64,000 bases of DNA from Undaria pinnatifida (taxonomy: Eukaryota > Sar > Phaeophyceae > Laminariales > Alariaceae), in contig JABAKD010000008.1 in the NCBI GenBank assembly GCA_012845835.1, positions 3,647,651 through 3,711,650 on the forward strand, written 5' to 3'. Below the pieces are notes generated by a model that was given only the letters and a program-made list of their open reading frames with translations, made no database searches and was not told the DNA's origin. Below, in pieces: positions 21,943-33,488 of the stretch (its first letter is position 1; every line of letters begins with the position of its first letter). A program made the translations under genes and the position numbers.

Positions 21943-22096
21943 ATGTCAGGAGACGGCACTTTCAGCCTTTGACCGACGGCAATTTTCCTGTAATTTCCCT
22001 TGACTGATGCCATACTACTGGTTGTTAGTATCGAATGGTCGGTTTTACATCGCTGACCGCTGGACGTGTTTGATTGACCGACCTGTCTCCTGACAT
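21943..22096. mobile_element. 154-bp MITE (family D) with ATGTCAGGAGACRG ends
   Basis: The left end ATGTCAGGAGACGG and the right end CTGTCTCCTGACAT form inverted repeats. The interior (GGCACTTTCAGCC, CGGCAATTTTCC, GACCGCTGGACG) is shared with the copy at 52767-52919 in a NAA15 intron. Confidence 0.75.
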
Positions 22097-22234
22097 CCTA
22101 CAAGGCGCAAACGTGGCGGCGGTTTCGAAAACGAAAAACGACAAAAACACGACAGCAGTTTTGGGCATTTGCCGTCAGTGTCACAATTATGAAGGCATGT
22201 TTTATAACTTTTTTAAATTTCACGTAGTATTCTA

Positions 22235-22505
22235 TACTTTTTTATAAAAATTGAAAAACGTCAGATAGATGTGAGTACGACCGATTGAATAGTTGCAACT
22301 CAACTTTTATTATATTTCTACGTCTAGATGCATGGCCGTGCGTCACATGAAAAACTGCCGTCTCCAGTGATGTTGCCTGAAGTACTAACTGCTGTGAGTT
22401 CGTCGGATTGATAAATAAGCAGCTTGCAAAGATGAGTATTGACCTGAAATTCGTCGAACTCACGGCTGGCGTCCTTGAAAATTACGTTATAAAATACTCA
22501 AACAC
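22235..22505. mobile_element. Family C element with both inverted ends
   Basis: The left end (TTATAAAAATTGAAAAACGTC, GTGAGTACGACCGATTGAAT) is matched in reverse by the right end (AAATTCGTCGAACTCACGGC, GTCCTTGAAAATTACGTTAT). This shows family C is a terminal-inverted-repeat element. Another end lies at 22585-22660. Confidence 0.55.
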
Positions 22506-23046
22506 TGCTGTTGAAGATGGGTACTTCCAATACGCCAGATGTGAGTCCGGCTGATGGAATGGTCTATATCTAACTCAGGTCTATACATGGGTAAAAGCAG
22601 TTTCAATACGTCAGATAGGTGTGAGTTCGTCCGGTTGATTGGTTTATACCCAACACAAGTTTTTAATGTAAAACGAATAAAAATAAGTTGTGTGCTCGAC
22701 GGATAGAAAACCAAGAAAAAGCGAGCTAATAAAATTTAGACCAATCAAACATCAATCATCAACCGACCAATCTACCGACGGGAAAACCTAGAAAAATGCG
22801 TGCCCAGGAGCGACCAGCGGCCTTACCTGCTTGGCACGACGAACACTTCGTGCGGCATTGCATACCAGACATCTCCGATCATTAGCTCGGTACGATTGCA
22901 CACACAGCAGCAGTGGGTATACCAGTGCTATCTAGGCCAGCCGAAGAACTCAACATTATCCTTCCTGCCTAGACCACTCCTGCTCTGCAACGCTTAGTAG
23001 GTTGCGGACAAGGAAAAACCGAGCACTCCTCAGTCACCGAGAGACC

Positions 23047-23387
23047 ATGCTGTTTGCCTCGCGAAGACGAGCTGTGGTGGCCATGCTGGTGGCTGGCATC
23101 GCCATCGCATCGGGAGCGCCCTCGTGGGGATCGAACACCGAGTCACTCCACAATCACAAGCACAGCAAGAGCAGTATCAGGAGGCCTGGAGGCAACGACT
23201 TCGCAGACGGAGAGTTCAATTTCAACTCCGTATCCCCCAAGGACTGCGCGAACTATCTGTGCGTATCGAGCGCAAGCCTGGCGTCGGATTACATCGAGTC
23301 TGGGTGCCCTGGCCAGTTCGTGATGTACGAATCCGCGGATAGCGAAGCTGATTTGATGGGCTCCTTCGCTGGGATAAGCACTGAAAG
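23047..23387 (+). CDS. Possible first exon of a secreted protein
   Basis: The frame starts MLFASRRRAVVAMLVAGIAI followed by ASGA, a good signal peptide with a cleavage site after ASG or SGA. It continues through a His/Ser-rich stretch to NSVSPKDCANYLCVSSAS and ESGCPGQFVMYES, and reaches a possible donor at GAAAG|GTGGGA (23388). The three Cys suggest an extracellular domain. The unspliced frame runs to a stop at 23448. I do not recognise the family, and no convincing second exon was found (an acceptor at 23919 leads to an early stop). Confidence 0.4.
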
Positions 23388-25597
23388 GTGGGATGTGCTA
23401 CTTTGCCGTGCTCTTAGCTCGTTCCCTTCGGGGAGAACTCAACCCTAGGCTAGCTAGTGCTGTTTGCTATGAACCCCCTCTGTTCAGACTGCCTATTGCC
23501 ACTGCTGTATACTGACTGGTACGTACGAAGCCCTGGGACTAACGAGTACGATGGTTTATCGGTTTTATCCGAGAGTACACCTACCACGCTAGAGTGGTGC
23601 CTTGCTTAATCGCAGAGCGCTCCCCTCTTCCCTGGGAAAACATCAGTATAGACCTTGTGTGGCCACATATTTGCATCCGACCCACGACCAACGGGTAGCC
23701 GGCAAAGCTCGGCGTCGTGTAATAAGCGTGATCATCGCTGTCATCGCTGTCGTTCATCCTCCGTGCAAGTAGGCTGTACCTGGTAGTGTTTTTTTTTTCA
23801 GTTTTTTTTTTCTTGTCGAAAGGAGTGCAGCGCATCGATCGGATGTACCACTCTTGTACATACTCGTAGATTTTACCGTAGATCGGATTGAACAGCCTGA
23901 TTTGAAGATTGTTTTTTCAGATTATTACCGGTACCCGCTGGAACATAGGCTGGCACCAGGAAAGAGACCTCGTTCTCTTTTCTCGCATTTGAATTCAAAC
24001 AAGCCGGATTACCACAGGTTCAGCTGACGTCGAGAACTACTATGGCCATGAACGATGTGATAGAGGAATGTATCTGTAGTAGATTACGTGGCAGCGACAC
24101 ACACACGTCGGCGCTTTGCATTTTATTGCTGTGTCCGAAGATGTCGGATGTCTAGCACAGGAAAACGCGCGCTGTCAATCACGGGAGTAGCGCCGATTTT
24201 TGCACTCTAAAAACTAAGATTGTAGTGTGGGTGTCGAGTTAAGGTAAAGATGCTGTCTTGTCATATGGGGTTAAAATGTTAGCTCCGGACATCTTCATGG
24301 CTCTGCCTTTTAGTAGTGTACAGCAGCAGTACGTACCGTATTTCGTGTTGGTTGACGACTTTGAATCACTGTCATGGGATTGCGGGATTTCGGTTTCACT
24401 GCGCTGTTAATAATACTTCGAAGTAGCAGTTAATAGTGCACGTGCACTCTGCAGCACGCGTTTCCTGCACACGCTCGTGTTTAAGCGGCGATGACCATGT
24501 ACGATACTTGCACCAAGCCATCATTATATTACACCCGTGCCAGTGCCAAGCCGCTTCAGTGCCAAGAAGCAGTACACGCCGGCAACATCAGCAGTACGAG
24601 CGGTCTACGACTCGTACTAGGTAGTGTACTTGCGTTCCCATTTCTCGTTTACGTTGGTGTTTCTCGTTTGCACCAATTTTGCTTTATTTTTGGCAAAATG
24701 TTAATTTTCACCGATACTATTAGTGGGTGTTTATGTTTCGATGGTTCGTTCGCGTTCGCAGGGCCGGCAAGTTTGTTTCATTTCTCAAAACTCCAAATTC
24801 CTGGAAAGTAGATTTATTCGCAGTACGTGAGCACTTGCTCGCCACCGACCTATGACGCAGCAAAGACGCAACTTGCAAAGCCAGCTATCGACTTCAAATT
24901 TTCAGCGCAGCAGCAGCATTCGTCATTATAATACTGCCCTACAAACTTTTACAACATCTGGTACGGAATGGAGATGGAATGTGCCAGGTGCACATGTACC
25001 AGGTCAAATTACGAGTAGGCTGCTAGTGTTTCATCTATCAGACGAAGTATAAACCAGAGAGGGGATACTCGTAGAGTGGTGGACGAGTCGACACTTGCAT
25101 TGCAACAATGGTTGGGTCGCTAGTGCGTGTGACATAAGAAGGTCCCCCTCTTCTGTTAACAGCAAGTACCTGGTACTCTGCCGTACCCGGTGCGGTGTTA
25201 GAACTACAGTACACCGCTCATGCCTCGTGTCTGGCACACTCTCGATGATTTATTTTTATGTTCATGTGTTATCCGTAAACCCGTCCTTTAGTTTTGGAAC
25301 CTCACGATGCCGAGATTTTGCTAAACCGGAATTAAACTACCTGCCAGCACGTATTGACATACTGTCCGTACCCAATACGCAACCAATACCGACGGACGTT
25401 GTATCACGAGTGCTCCAGTCTGGTATTCGACACGGGTGGTGGTGAACGCCAAGTGCCCTTCTAAACAGGCCTTAGCCATGTCTACGGAACCCGTTGTTGG
25501 CGTGTCAGCGTTCTCTGGGCGTCCGACACCGCTTGCTGCTTCGCTTACACCACATGACTCGATACGGGGGCTGCCAATGCCCACAAGTGTCGATGTG
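23388..25597. other. Intergenic stretch without recognised features
   Basis: Mixed composition with many GTAC, CAGTAC and AGTACGT words and two isolated TACCWGGTA motifs (23777, 25167). No conserved frame, and no array apart from poly-T/TTTTCAG near 23790-23815. Confidence 0.4.
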
Positions 25598-25795
25598 TGC
25601 CAGCCAACATACCGGTATTCTTCCACTCCAGACTGGAGCCTGTCGTGTGACCACGGACTTGATTGTACGCGGGTTATTGTGGGAACAAGAACAAACAACA
25701 ACCGGTATTTTTCCACTCCAGAGTGACTAGAGCCTGTTCTGTGACCACGGACTTGATATTACGCGAGTTAATTTGAGAACAACCGGCACTATTAT
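25598..25795 (+). repeat. Tandem duplication, about 95-bp unit
   Basis: Two diverged copies of ACCGGTATTCTTCCACTCCA continuing GAGCCTGTCGTGTGACCACG and ACTTGATTGTACGCG, one starting at about 25610 and one at about 25705. A looser duplication links 25440-25540 with 25910-26010 (GCGTGTCAGCGTTC and GGGCGTCCGAC). Confidence 0.7.
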
Positions 25796-26119
25796 AGGCA
25801 TCTGCACTATCGGAAAATATATAATTTCTACTCGAATTGTAAATTTCAAGCCGTGCCAAAAGATTATCTTGACCGGCACTATTTTATATGCGTAGAGAGT
25901 AGTAGCACCGCGGTGCCCTCCTGAACAAACAGGCCTATCAAGAGTCGTTTGTAAGAAACCCCTTGGCGGCGTGTCAGCGTTCCTCCGGCCGTCCGACCGT
26001 CCAACCTCTCTTGCGACAGCAGTAAACTTCGCCGCGTTCTCAAACCCTCAAACATATTTACGTACCGACACTGTTGTACTCACATTTAACTCCCGTAATC
26101 AAGTCAGTGGTCACGTGCC

Positions 26120-26425
26120 GATTTTTTTCCTCTTTTTGCACAATTCTACTTTCCTGCTTCTGGCGTGGTCACAGGCGCCATCCCTTCTTCCCCCCCGGTT
26201 GTTGCCTTCAATTTTCATCGCGCATAGGGTTCAGCAATCCCACTGCTCGTCGATTTTTCCTCGGGTGTTGCTAACTCACGCGCTCGCGCTTTCCACAAGT
26301 CAATTTGTGCACATGAAAAAGTCCCCACGAATTCATACGAGTATGCACTCCCGGGGGCTCGAACTCACGAAACTGACCTATACCAAGCTCAAGGATAAAC
26401 TGATACGCCACCGGGGCGACCGGTT
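26120..26425 (-). mobile_element. SINE-1 copy
   Basis: The tRNA-like head is at the right (minus-strand GGGGCTCGAACTCACGAAAC complement, B box) and the T-rich complement of the A-tail at the left. It matches the full copy at 6354-6667 along most of its length. Confidence 0.75.
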
Positions 26426-26454
26426 TATAACAAACCAGGTACCAAGTTGACATA

Positions 26455-26580
26455 TATCCTCAATGAGGACACACAACCCGTAATACGCGCGATCGGAATA
26501 TCACCCACAGCTTGCAAAGATGAGTTTCGACAAAATCTTCGATCTCGCAGCTGGATTGTATTTTTATTTTTATGATGTGC
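26455..26580 (-). mobile_element. Family C, truncated reverse copy
   Basis: ACACACAACCCGTAATACGC, GCTTGCAAAGATGAGTTTCG and AAATCTTCGATCTCGCAGCT are the reverse complement of the start of the 4142-4381 element. It abuts the SINE at 26120-26425. Confidence 0.65.
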
Positions 26581-26935
26581 CACAACTTGTTCACCTCGGG
26601 TACGGTTTTTAGGTGGTCCGCAAACGTTTTTCGGATTATCCATATGAAGCAGGCCGCGAAGGGTGGTATGGTAACCTTGCCGTTTGTTGGGGTCAGGGTT
26701 GGATCTTCGCCTTCTTGCGACATGTACAACAACCCGCTTCAAATCTCTACTTGTACTTACGTGGCAGTCGTTATGAACATGTTTGATACTTTATCTGGTA
26801 TGATATCGTATGTTTTGGGATTAAGAGACAGGTAAATAAAGTGACCTCTCTTACGGATCGTTGTATACATACCTCCGCTGGTCTGTGGTCTGCCCACATG
26901 AGCTTTGCACTATTGTTGTGGTTCGGGGCATCCCC

Positions 26936-26954
26936 CCCCCCCCCCCCCCCCCCG
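26936..26954. repeat. C homopolymer run
   Basis: About 19 consecutive C. Long G/C runs occur at 11.7, 14.1, 39.3, 43.6, 45.4, 54.3 and 59.8 kb; here no family A or B body is attached. Confidence 0.85.
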
Positions 26955-28184
26955 ATTTTGCGAACCCTTACGTGTGTCAACGAGGGAAAGGACGACAGTC
27001 GAGCCCGCTCCCCTCGTCTGCTAATGTGCGCCAGGTATCCCTGTCCCGTCTTGTCGAGCATCACACAGCGCTCCCTCCCCCCACTATGAGTTTTTTTTCA
27101 CGCGAGAATCTTCACCCTCCCAATATTCTATTCTTGTTCGTCTTGTCTAGCGTCACACAGCGCTCGCCCCCATTATCACGTTGTGTTTTCGTGCGTAAGC
27201 CTTAGCGCTTGCCGCCGAGGCCGTGGTACCTGTTAAACTCCCATATTGCGGGTGAGTGTGTTATAGTTGAACAGGAGGTAAGTGTTGCTAAGGTAGCTAT
27301 TTCAGCGCTGTGATTGGCCAAGGGTATCTCATAAGCGGCTCAATCAGCCTCGGGTCTTTCAAGGCCACAACATCCCGACCCGGCCGAATTAACCTGTTGA
27401 ATGAGTTATTCTAAGCACAGCATCCAAGCCGGCCGAGACAACCTGAAGCCTTCACACGCCGCTAAGGCATCCAAGCACAAGTCACCAATTAGCGTTCGGG
27501 TTACTGGGTTCTAGTCGGATGGTCGGCGTTTGGCGACGCGGCCTAAACCCCCCGAAAGATTTTCTGTCCGTCGTCAAATAGAGTCATAGCAAAAGATTGA
27601 CCAACGTGCCCTTCATATTGGCGTCGTCGGCTGAAATTGGTGTATTTTTGAAATATCCAAAAAATCTGTCCGTAGACGTTGATGCTTGTAAATCTGTGGC
27701 GTCGGCAGCCATCCCAAGATATGCTGTGGTGTTGATACGTACATGTAGATGTGCATGCGTTTGGCGCTACACTGGGACATCCTTGCGAGTTTCCTAATTG
27801 ATATTTGATTTGCACGCGTTGGGGGACGCACTGGTATATCGTCGCGGGTTTCTTACTTATATGCAGGCAGCATGTGAGACGTGCTAAGGTCACAACAGAA
27901 AATCACTCTCTATCTCTTGTGACTTTGTTTCTTCGACATGGGCGACGTTTTTGTAGCGGGGTGTACAGTGTACGTACGGCGACGCTGACCCCGGGCTCCT
28001 GCTGTATTCAGGGGTATGGGGGTGGGTGACAGCTTATTCGCGTGTCCCGCGAGTCCCAAAGCGTTAGAGACACGCACCCATTACACGTAGCACTTACGGC
28101 CAGTTCGAGACCTAGACGTGTGGTTGCCCCTGGCGGCATGCAGGGGCGTGTCGGGAGTAGCGGACTTATATATAGTCACCGGGC

Positions 28185-28500
28185 GCCCCGGTGGCGTATC
28201 AGGTTATCCTCAAGCCTGGTATAGATCAGTTTCGTGAGTTCGAGCCCCGCCGAGTGCATACTCGTATAAATTCGTTGGGACGTATAAATTTGGGAGGGAC
28301 TTTTTCTTGTGCACAAATTGACTTGCGGAAAGCGCGAGAGCGTGAGTTAGCAACACTCGATGGAATATCGACGAGCAGTGGGATTGCTGAATCCTATGCG
28401 CGATAAAAATTGAAGGCAAGAACCGGGGGGGAGAAGGGACGACACCTGTGACCACGGCTTGTCCAGAAGCTGGAAAGTAGAAGTGTGAGGAAAAATAAAT
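28185..28500 (+). mobile_element. SINE-1 copy, plus orientation
   Basis: Starts with CCGGTGGCGTATCAGGTTAT (A box) and TCGTGAGTTCGAGCCCCGCC (B box) and ends in GGAAAAATAAATATAATATA. This copy gives the clearest view of the tRNA-like promoter. Confidence 0.8.
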
Positions 28501-29421
28501 ATAATATATATATCATGAGTCCGTCGCTGGGAATGTGTAATAGAGCACGCGTGGCCAACGTAGCGCAATGTGCAAAGCTGAGTGTGAGTGTAATCTTTAA
28601 TTTTTAACAATCAGTTGGTCGAACTCACGGCATATACCAGATGTACAACAGTAGGATACCCCGTGTTATGGTGCTTATCAGGAATGGTGCTGCTTTCTCG
28701 GACATTCTACGAGCGACTACGCACTGCTGTTGTACTTCGTACTGGTATAAAATATGCTTACCCGGTACGCTGTAGACCAGTAGGACACCGTTTATGCCTC
28801 TTATTAATAGGAGTTGAACAACGGAGCGAGAGCATCGACAGCAGTAAGCAGTACGAATACGTACTCAGCCCGGCTCAAACGAAAGCTGGCTGTTTTTCGG
28901 GTTGATTTTACGTAAATTGCCCTTCAAGTGGCGTTAATTCACCGGGATCTATCCAAGATTAAAGTATTGATTTGTCGCTTCTACTTTCGCTTGTTTTACA
29001 TCTAATAATAGATGGGGGAGGGAAGGAGGTCTGCCTCCACGCTGCGTGATTCGCTACTTTTATGTGTGCCGTGAATTGTACCAACGCCAGCTATCATACT
29101 GTACGTACAATTTGACAACTCCCCGAGCTGGTGAGTCTTGGTACCTCGGTACGAGCTGGGCCATTCACAATCAGCTCCACAATCAGCTTTTTAGTTCGTC
29201 CGTTCATTAGCACACCGTTTTTTCGAATCTTGGGCTAACAATTTGACACGCGCTTCATTGTGTCTTCCGAGGGCGTCTTTACTGCACCACTTTTTTTTTC
29301 GTTTTCGTGAGTTAAGGCACATTTGAAAATAATCGAAAATTAATTTTGGTCTTGACTGACGAAAAAAAAAATCAAGTGGTGCAGTACTGAACCCCTCGGC
29401 AAGACTACAATGAAGCACGTG

Positions 29422-29930
29422 TCAAGTTTTCAGTTCAACATTCGAAAAACGGTGCGCTAATCCCACATTTTCGATCCTTCCCAAAACTGGGGGGAAAGCC
29501 GCGAGGGTCAGCACGGCGGTAGACGGGAGAAGCGCGAACTCGCTGCTCACGAGATTGGCGTCAGCGAGCATAGTGACAACCAAATTTGACGACAAGGCCA
29601 CTTGGAGCCGCGCGACGTGATCGTGGTTAATTGCAATGATCCCCTGATGCTCGTACATCCGGGGGCTGAGATAGCGGTGACGCTTTATGAAGTTGGCCTA
29701 CAGCTTAGCGGTCCTCCCGCGCAGACCACGCACAGCGGAACGCCTCTGTCGAGCAGACATGCACGTTGCCGCCATGAACTCTGCGCGGGTCATGGGCCAG
29801 CCGCACGTGCGCTGGCGCTTGTACTGCTTCGCTTGGGCGCAGTTCAAGTAGCCGAGGCTGCTGAGGTTGTTGACAGACTTCCCTGTAGGTGTCGCGGGCG
29901 GATGCAAGGGGGCAGGGGGGTTATGTGAGA
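29422..29930 (-). pseudogene. Stop-interrupted reading frame, family unknown
   Basis: One minus frame stays open from about 29930 to 29422 except for a single TAG near 29700. It reads SVNNLSSLGYLNCAQAKQ, CGWPMTRAEFMAATCMSARQ, then the stop, then YEHQGIIAINHDHVARLQVA and LADANLVSSEFALLPSTAVL. The two halves sharing one frame suggest a gene or transposon ORF broken by a nonsense change. No family was recognised. Confidence 0.35.
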
Positions 29931-30641
29931 TCTCCATGCAAATACGAAAGCAAACGGGGGCGCAGGTAGCACAGTACCCGCAGTACGCGTACTCGCACGA
30001 GCACATACGAAGAGACTAATACGCGTGGAGCTACGTAGGCGCGCTGCGGTTGACTGCGCACGTACGCTCTGGTGACTGGCGAGCGTACAAGAATAGCGAC
30101 TGCTGTGTTGTTCGTACGTGCTTGCACCAACTTGTACGACGAAGATAGTATGATAGGTTCGCACACATGGATACCACTCCGGTCGTAAATGTCAGGACGT
30201 GTGGTATTCATTGTGATACCGTTTGGTTTTCATTGTGATACAAAACGGACTTTATGTTTCAGATCAATTAGAACTACGTACGTACGAACAGTACTGCAAG
30301 CGCACAAGAAACGTATCCAGCATGCCAAGATTACACAACAGCCTACACACAGAAGAGGCATCAGAACGCGCACAACCCAACGCACGTGCACACAGCAGCA
30401 CGACCACTGTAGTATTCGAGTATATGCGAGCACCAGTAACATTACAAACGACTCGCACGAGAAAAAACGAAGAGAGTATGCTCGTACATAGGTTCGCATA
30501 CCAATACGGGCGGAATAATAATGACGGTGTTGATTTCACTGTAATATACAAACGATCCTTACATTCCTCGCCATACTGGCCCTATACTCGTGGGTACCGT
30601 ACGACAAAAAAACACAGCATAAAATTCAAAAATACCGCGAT

Positions 30642-30992
30642 TCAAAAATTAATGTCTGCGAACACACAAAGCTTGCCGAACTTGCCTGATGGAAGCACTG
30701 CAATCTCCTTCGCTGGTGTCGACCCTAGCAAGCTGTGGACTGTGTCAGCACTGGCGGCTTTGCCTCTCACGCTGTGTTGCCAACTGGCCCTGAACGCATC
30801 GCTAGCGGCGAGAGACCGAGCAGAAGTCTTCCTAACCGATCGATCCCCTGTCCTTGAGGTGAAGTCGAGCCAGAGTTTGTCTAATAGTGAATGTCGGACG
30901 TCTTCGTCCAGGGTCTGCTCGTGCTCGTACCCGCAGGCGAGCTGGACGCCATGTTTCCCGCGCTCGTGTGGGTGCTGGGTTGTGCTTGTCGC
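30642..30992 (-). CDS. Unassigned coding exon, probable 3' exon
   Basis: The minus frame has C/G-rich third positions and reads KHGVQLACGYEHEQTLDEDV, RHSLLDKLWLDFTSRTGDRS, RSLAASDAFRASWQHSVRGK and KEIAVLPSGKFGKLCVFAD before a stop at 30642. The overlapping plus frame (30223-31101) is longer but has ordinary codon composition. An acceptor just upstream of the lysine, CACACGAG|CGCG, is possible. The product is unknown. Confidence 0.4.
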   Translation of the reverse strand, partial: ATSTTQHPHERGKHGVQLACGYEHEQTLDEDVRHSLLDKLWLDFTSRTGDRSVRKTSARSLAASDAFRASWQHSVRGKAASADTVHSLLGSTPAKEIAVLPSGKFGKLCVFADINF

Positions 30993-32429
30993 ACGAGATG
31001 CGATGTGGGATGGGTTGCTTTTTCCAGCTTTATTTCTTTTTTTTTTTTTTATTCCGCCGCATAAAAAAACGTTTGCAAGATGCTTTTTCTCGCTGAAATA
31101 GCTCAATAAACTACTCAATAAAACAACACATTGTGCGAACGTGCCTAATCAGCATACAACATAGACGTGCATGACCGCTTTGATTGGCCGATCATGGGAA
31201 TATGCTCAGCTCCCGCTACGTCGTCGTCGTTCATGAGGTATGAACAGACGCACTGAAAAGCTGATCATGGCTGGCCGAGCTCGTACAGAGTACGTGAAAG
31301 CACACGAGAAACTGGAAGTTAGAACAGACGGCTCCACTTTTGCATGAAACATACCTGAACGGTTTTGTGCCGAATACACACGCCCTGCTCGCATCAGAAT
31401 TGATCTAAAGCCCCGAGGTAAAAGAGTCTTCCAAGATGTCCCGTGGGAAATGTCATTGTCCCGATTTCAAAACGGTAGTATTTCAAAAATATTGAACATA
31501 CTTTGGTTATGTACATGTGCAGGCAGTATGATATTCACGAGCTTTGGTGTTCTCCTTTTCGCTCGGACTTGGAATAATCAGAGATGCATGTTGTATGTTA
31601 TTATTTCTCGATTAGAGTATGAATTAAATGGTATGGAGGAGTTTTTTTTTTCTCCTTCCACGGGGTCGTTTTCCGTAGTAGTAGTTGCCGCGTTTCAATT
31701 TGGGCAACGAGGAAAGCGAAGGCTTGTATCCTTGCTCACGGTGGTACTATCAATTGATGTTTATAGTTGCGTGTCAGGGTCACGTGAGTACGCGCCGCGC
31801 ATCGTGGCCGCGCACCGGTGCGTTCATGAGTACCTGGTGATAGTATGAGTGCCTCCTACTCCCGTCATGTGTGCTTCGTCAGCATGAGTAATAAAAACTA
31901 CTGCTATATTGCAAGATGGTAGAATCAGATCTTGACCGACAGCTTTCGAGTAGGTGCAGCAGCGGTACCTGGGGGTATATGTACGAAAATCAAGCAATAT
32001 TTTGTCGCAGGGGAACTTGGGCGATACGAAAGCATGACGTACTTTTACCCTCCTACTCGTATTTTGACCAGTTATACCGGTTTTTAAGGCCAGTAGAGGC
32101 CATTGCCCCGGACGTTTTTTTTTCATATTGGCTCCTTCTTTGCTTGGCTTCTGATTGCCTTGGCATCGTCGCCCCTTTTGCCCCATCTAAATTTTTTTTT
32201 TTCGACTCCTGGATGTGGTGGTGTTGTCGCCCCTTTTAACCCTTGCTCGTGAAGGATAGATTTTTCTATGGACTGGTTACCCTATCCCTGGGACGATGCT
32301 AAACGGCATTTTCCTCGTGGAAGTTTCGCTCAGTCGCTACATGAAAAACTACCCACGTGTAGATCGTCCACTTAGGAACATGATACGCGGCGGTTTATTT
32401 TCCACCGGCGTCAGCTTTGTTGAGATTGT

Positions 32430-32722
32430 TTTTTTTTTCACACATTTACTTTCCAGCTTCGGGACATGCCGTGTTCACAGGTGTCGTCCCTTCTTCCCCC
32501 CGGTTCTTGCCTTCAATTTTTATCGCGCATTGGGTTCAGCAATCCCACTGCTTGAGTGTTGCTAACTCACGCTCTCGCGCTTTCCGCAAGTCAATTTGTG
32601 CACAAGAAAAACTCCCCACGAATTTATACGAGTATGCACTCGGGGGGATTCGAACGCACGAAACGGACCTGTACCAGGCTCGAGGATAAATAACCTGATA
32701 CGCCACCGGGGCGACCGGCTAT
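32430..32722 (-). mobile_element. SINE-1 copy
   Basis: Minus-strand head with GGTGGCGTATCAGGTTATTT and a B box changed to GCGTTCGAATCCCC; T-run at the left end. It abuts the second tRNA-like element at 32728-32938. Confidence 0.7.
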
Positions 32723-32727
32723 AAAGG

Positions 32728-32938
32728 CTCGGGGGTTAGAATCCCCACCAGCATCACATTGTTTCGAGGGGTGTGGTATGGCTCGAGAGTTCTTGATGTC
32801 GACTACATAATGGAGTAGCACAGGGGTGTGCCCCCCAGAGGTCAATGCGACTCATAGCGAGATTGGAATCGAACCCCAGCTTATGCCTTTTTGGTTGGTA
32901 TTTCAGCCCTACCGACTGGCCTCCGTGGGCTCACGACA
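32728..32938 (-). mobile_element. Second tRNA-derived element (SINE-2)
   Basis: The minus strand begins GTGAGCCCACGGAGGCCAGT, CGGTAGGGCTGAAATACC (A-box-like) and has GGGGTTCGATTCCAATC (B-box-like). The acceptor arms do not pair, so it is not a working tRNA. It is a different tRNA-like head from SINE-1, and only one copy is seen here. Confidence 0.5.
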
Positions 32939-33488
32939 ATGGCAGTAGTCACCGCATTGTATCTTGCACACGGGGCGCTGTTGTATGCTGTTTTATACGT
33001 GAACTCATTTTCTCTTGGGTTGACTCTGTTGGGAGTCTGTGTTTGGGTGGTGGCCGGTGACGTCATGCGAGTGACCTTTTTTTTTTCAACATATTCCAAT
33101 CGTCGGATTTGTTGTCGACATTGCTGTCGTTGTTCTCGGCGCTGCTTCTTCCTGCGTCGCGAATCTTGTCTTGCAAGCTCTTCTCGTGGTGTTGGCACGA
33201 GGAATTTCCTCTGTTTATTTTGCACACGTGTTGCGCACCATCAAAGCCGGCACTTTCAACTTTTTTTCTTCAACTTTTGTTTCCTATGTTGTCGCTTTCG
33301 TGGATGTCGGCGCTGCTCTTTTCTTGCATTGCGTGTGTTGTCTGCTCAGCTCCTCTGGTGGTGTCAGCACCGGTACCCTCCTGTCCCTGGCGGGAGCGTG
33401 CGGCGTGTTCGCGGCTGGTGTAGGCTTCTTCGCCGGGTACAAGTCCTCTCCGTCATTCGCGTACATGCGCATTCCGTCGTTAGCATGA
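32939..33488 (+). pseudogene. Multi-pass membrane protein frame broken at a T10 run
   Basis: The frame from ATG 32939 reads MAVVTALYLAHGALLYAVL, LGLTLLGVCVWVVAGDVM, RVTFFF up to a run of ten T (33077-33086). In the next frame it goes on as QHIPIVGFVVDIAVVVLG, LVLQALLVVLARGISSVYF, SYVVAFVDVGAALFLHC and LLSLAGACGVFAAGVGFFAG to a stop at 33488. Removing one T would restore a single frame of about 180 residues with four or five hydrophobic helices. The sequence does not say whether this is a real frameshift or an assembly error. T-rich composition could also imitate hydrophobic helices. Confidence 0.35.

Noticed and set aside
30223-31101. 292-codon plus-strand open frame
   Set aside because: The left half is simple ACGTAC-type text and the right half is antisense to a frame (30642-30992) with better codon bias; no domain.
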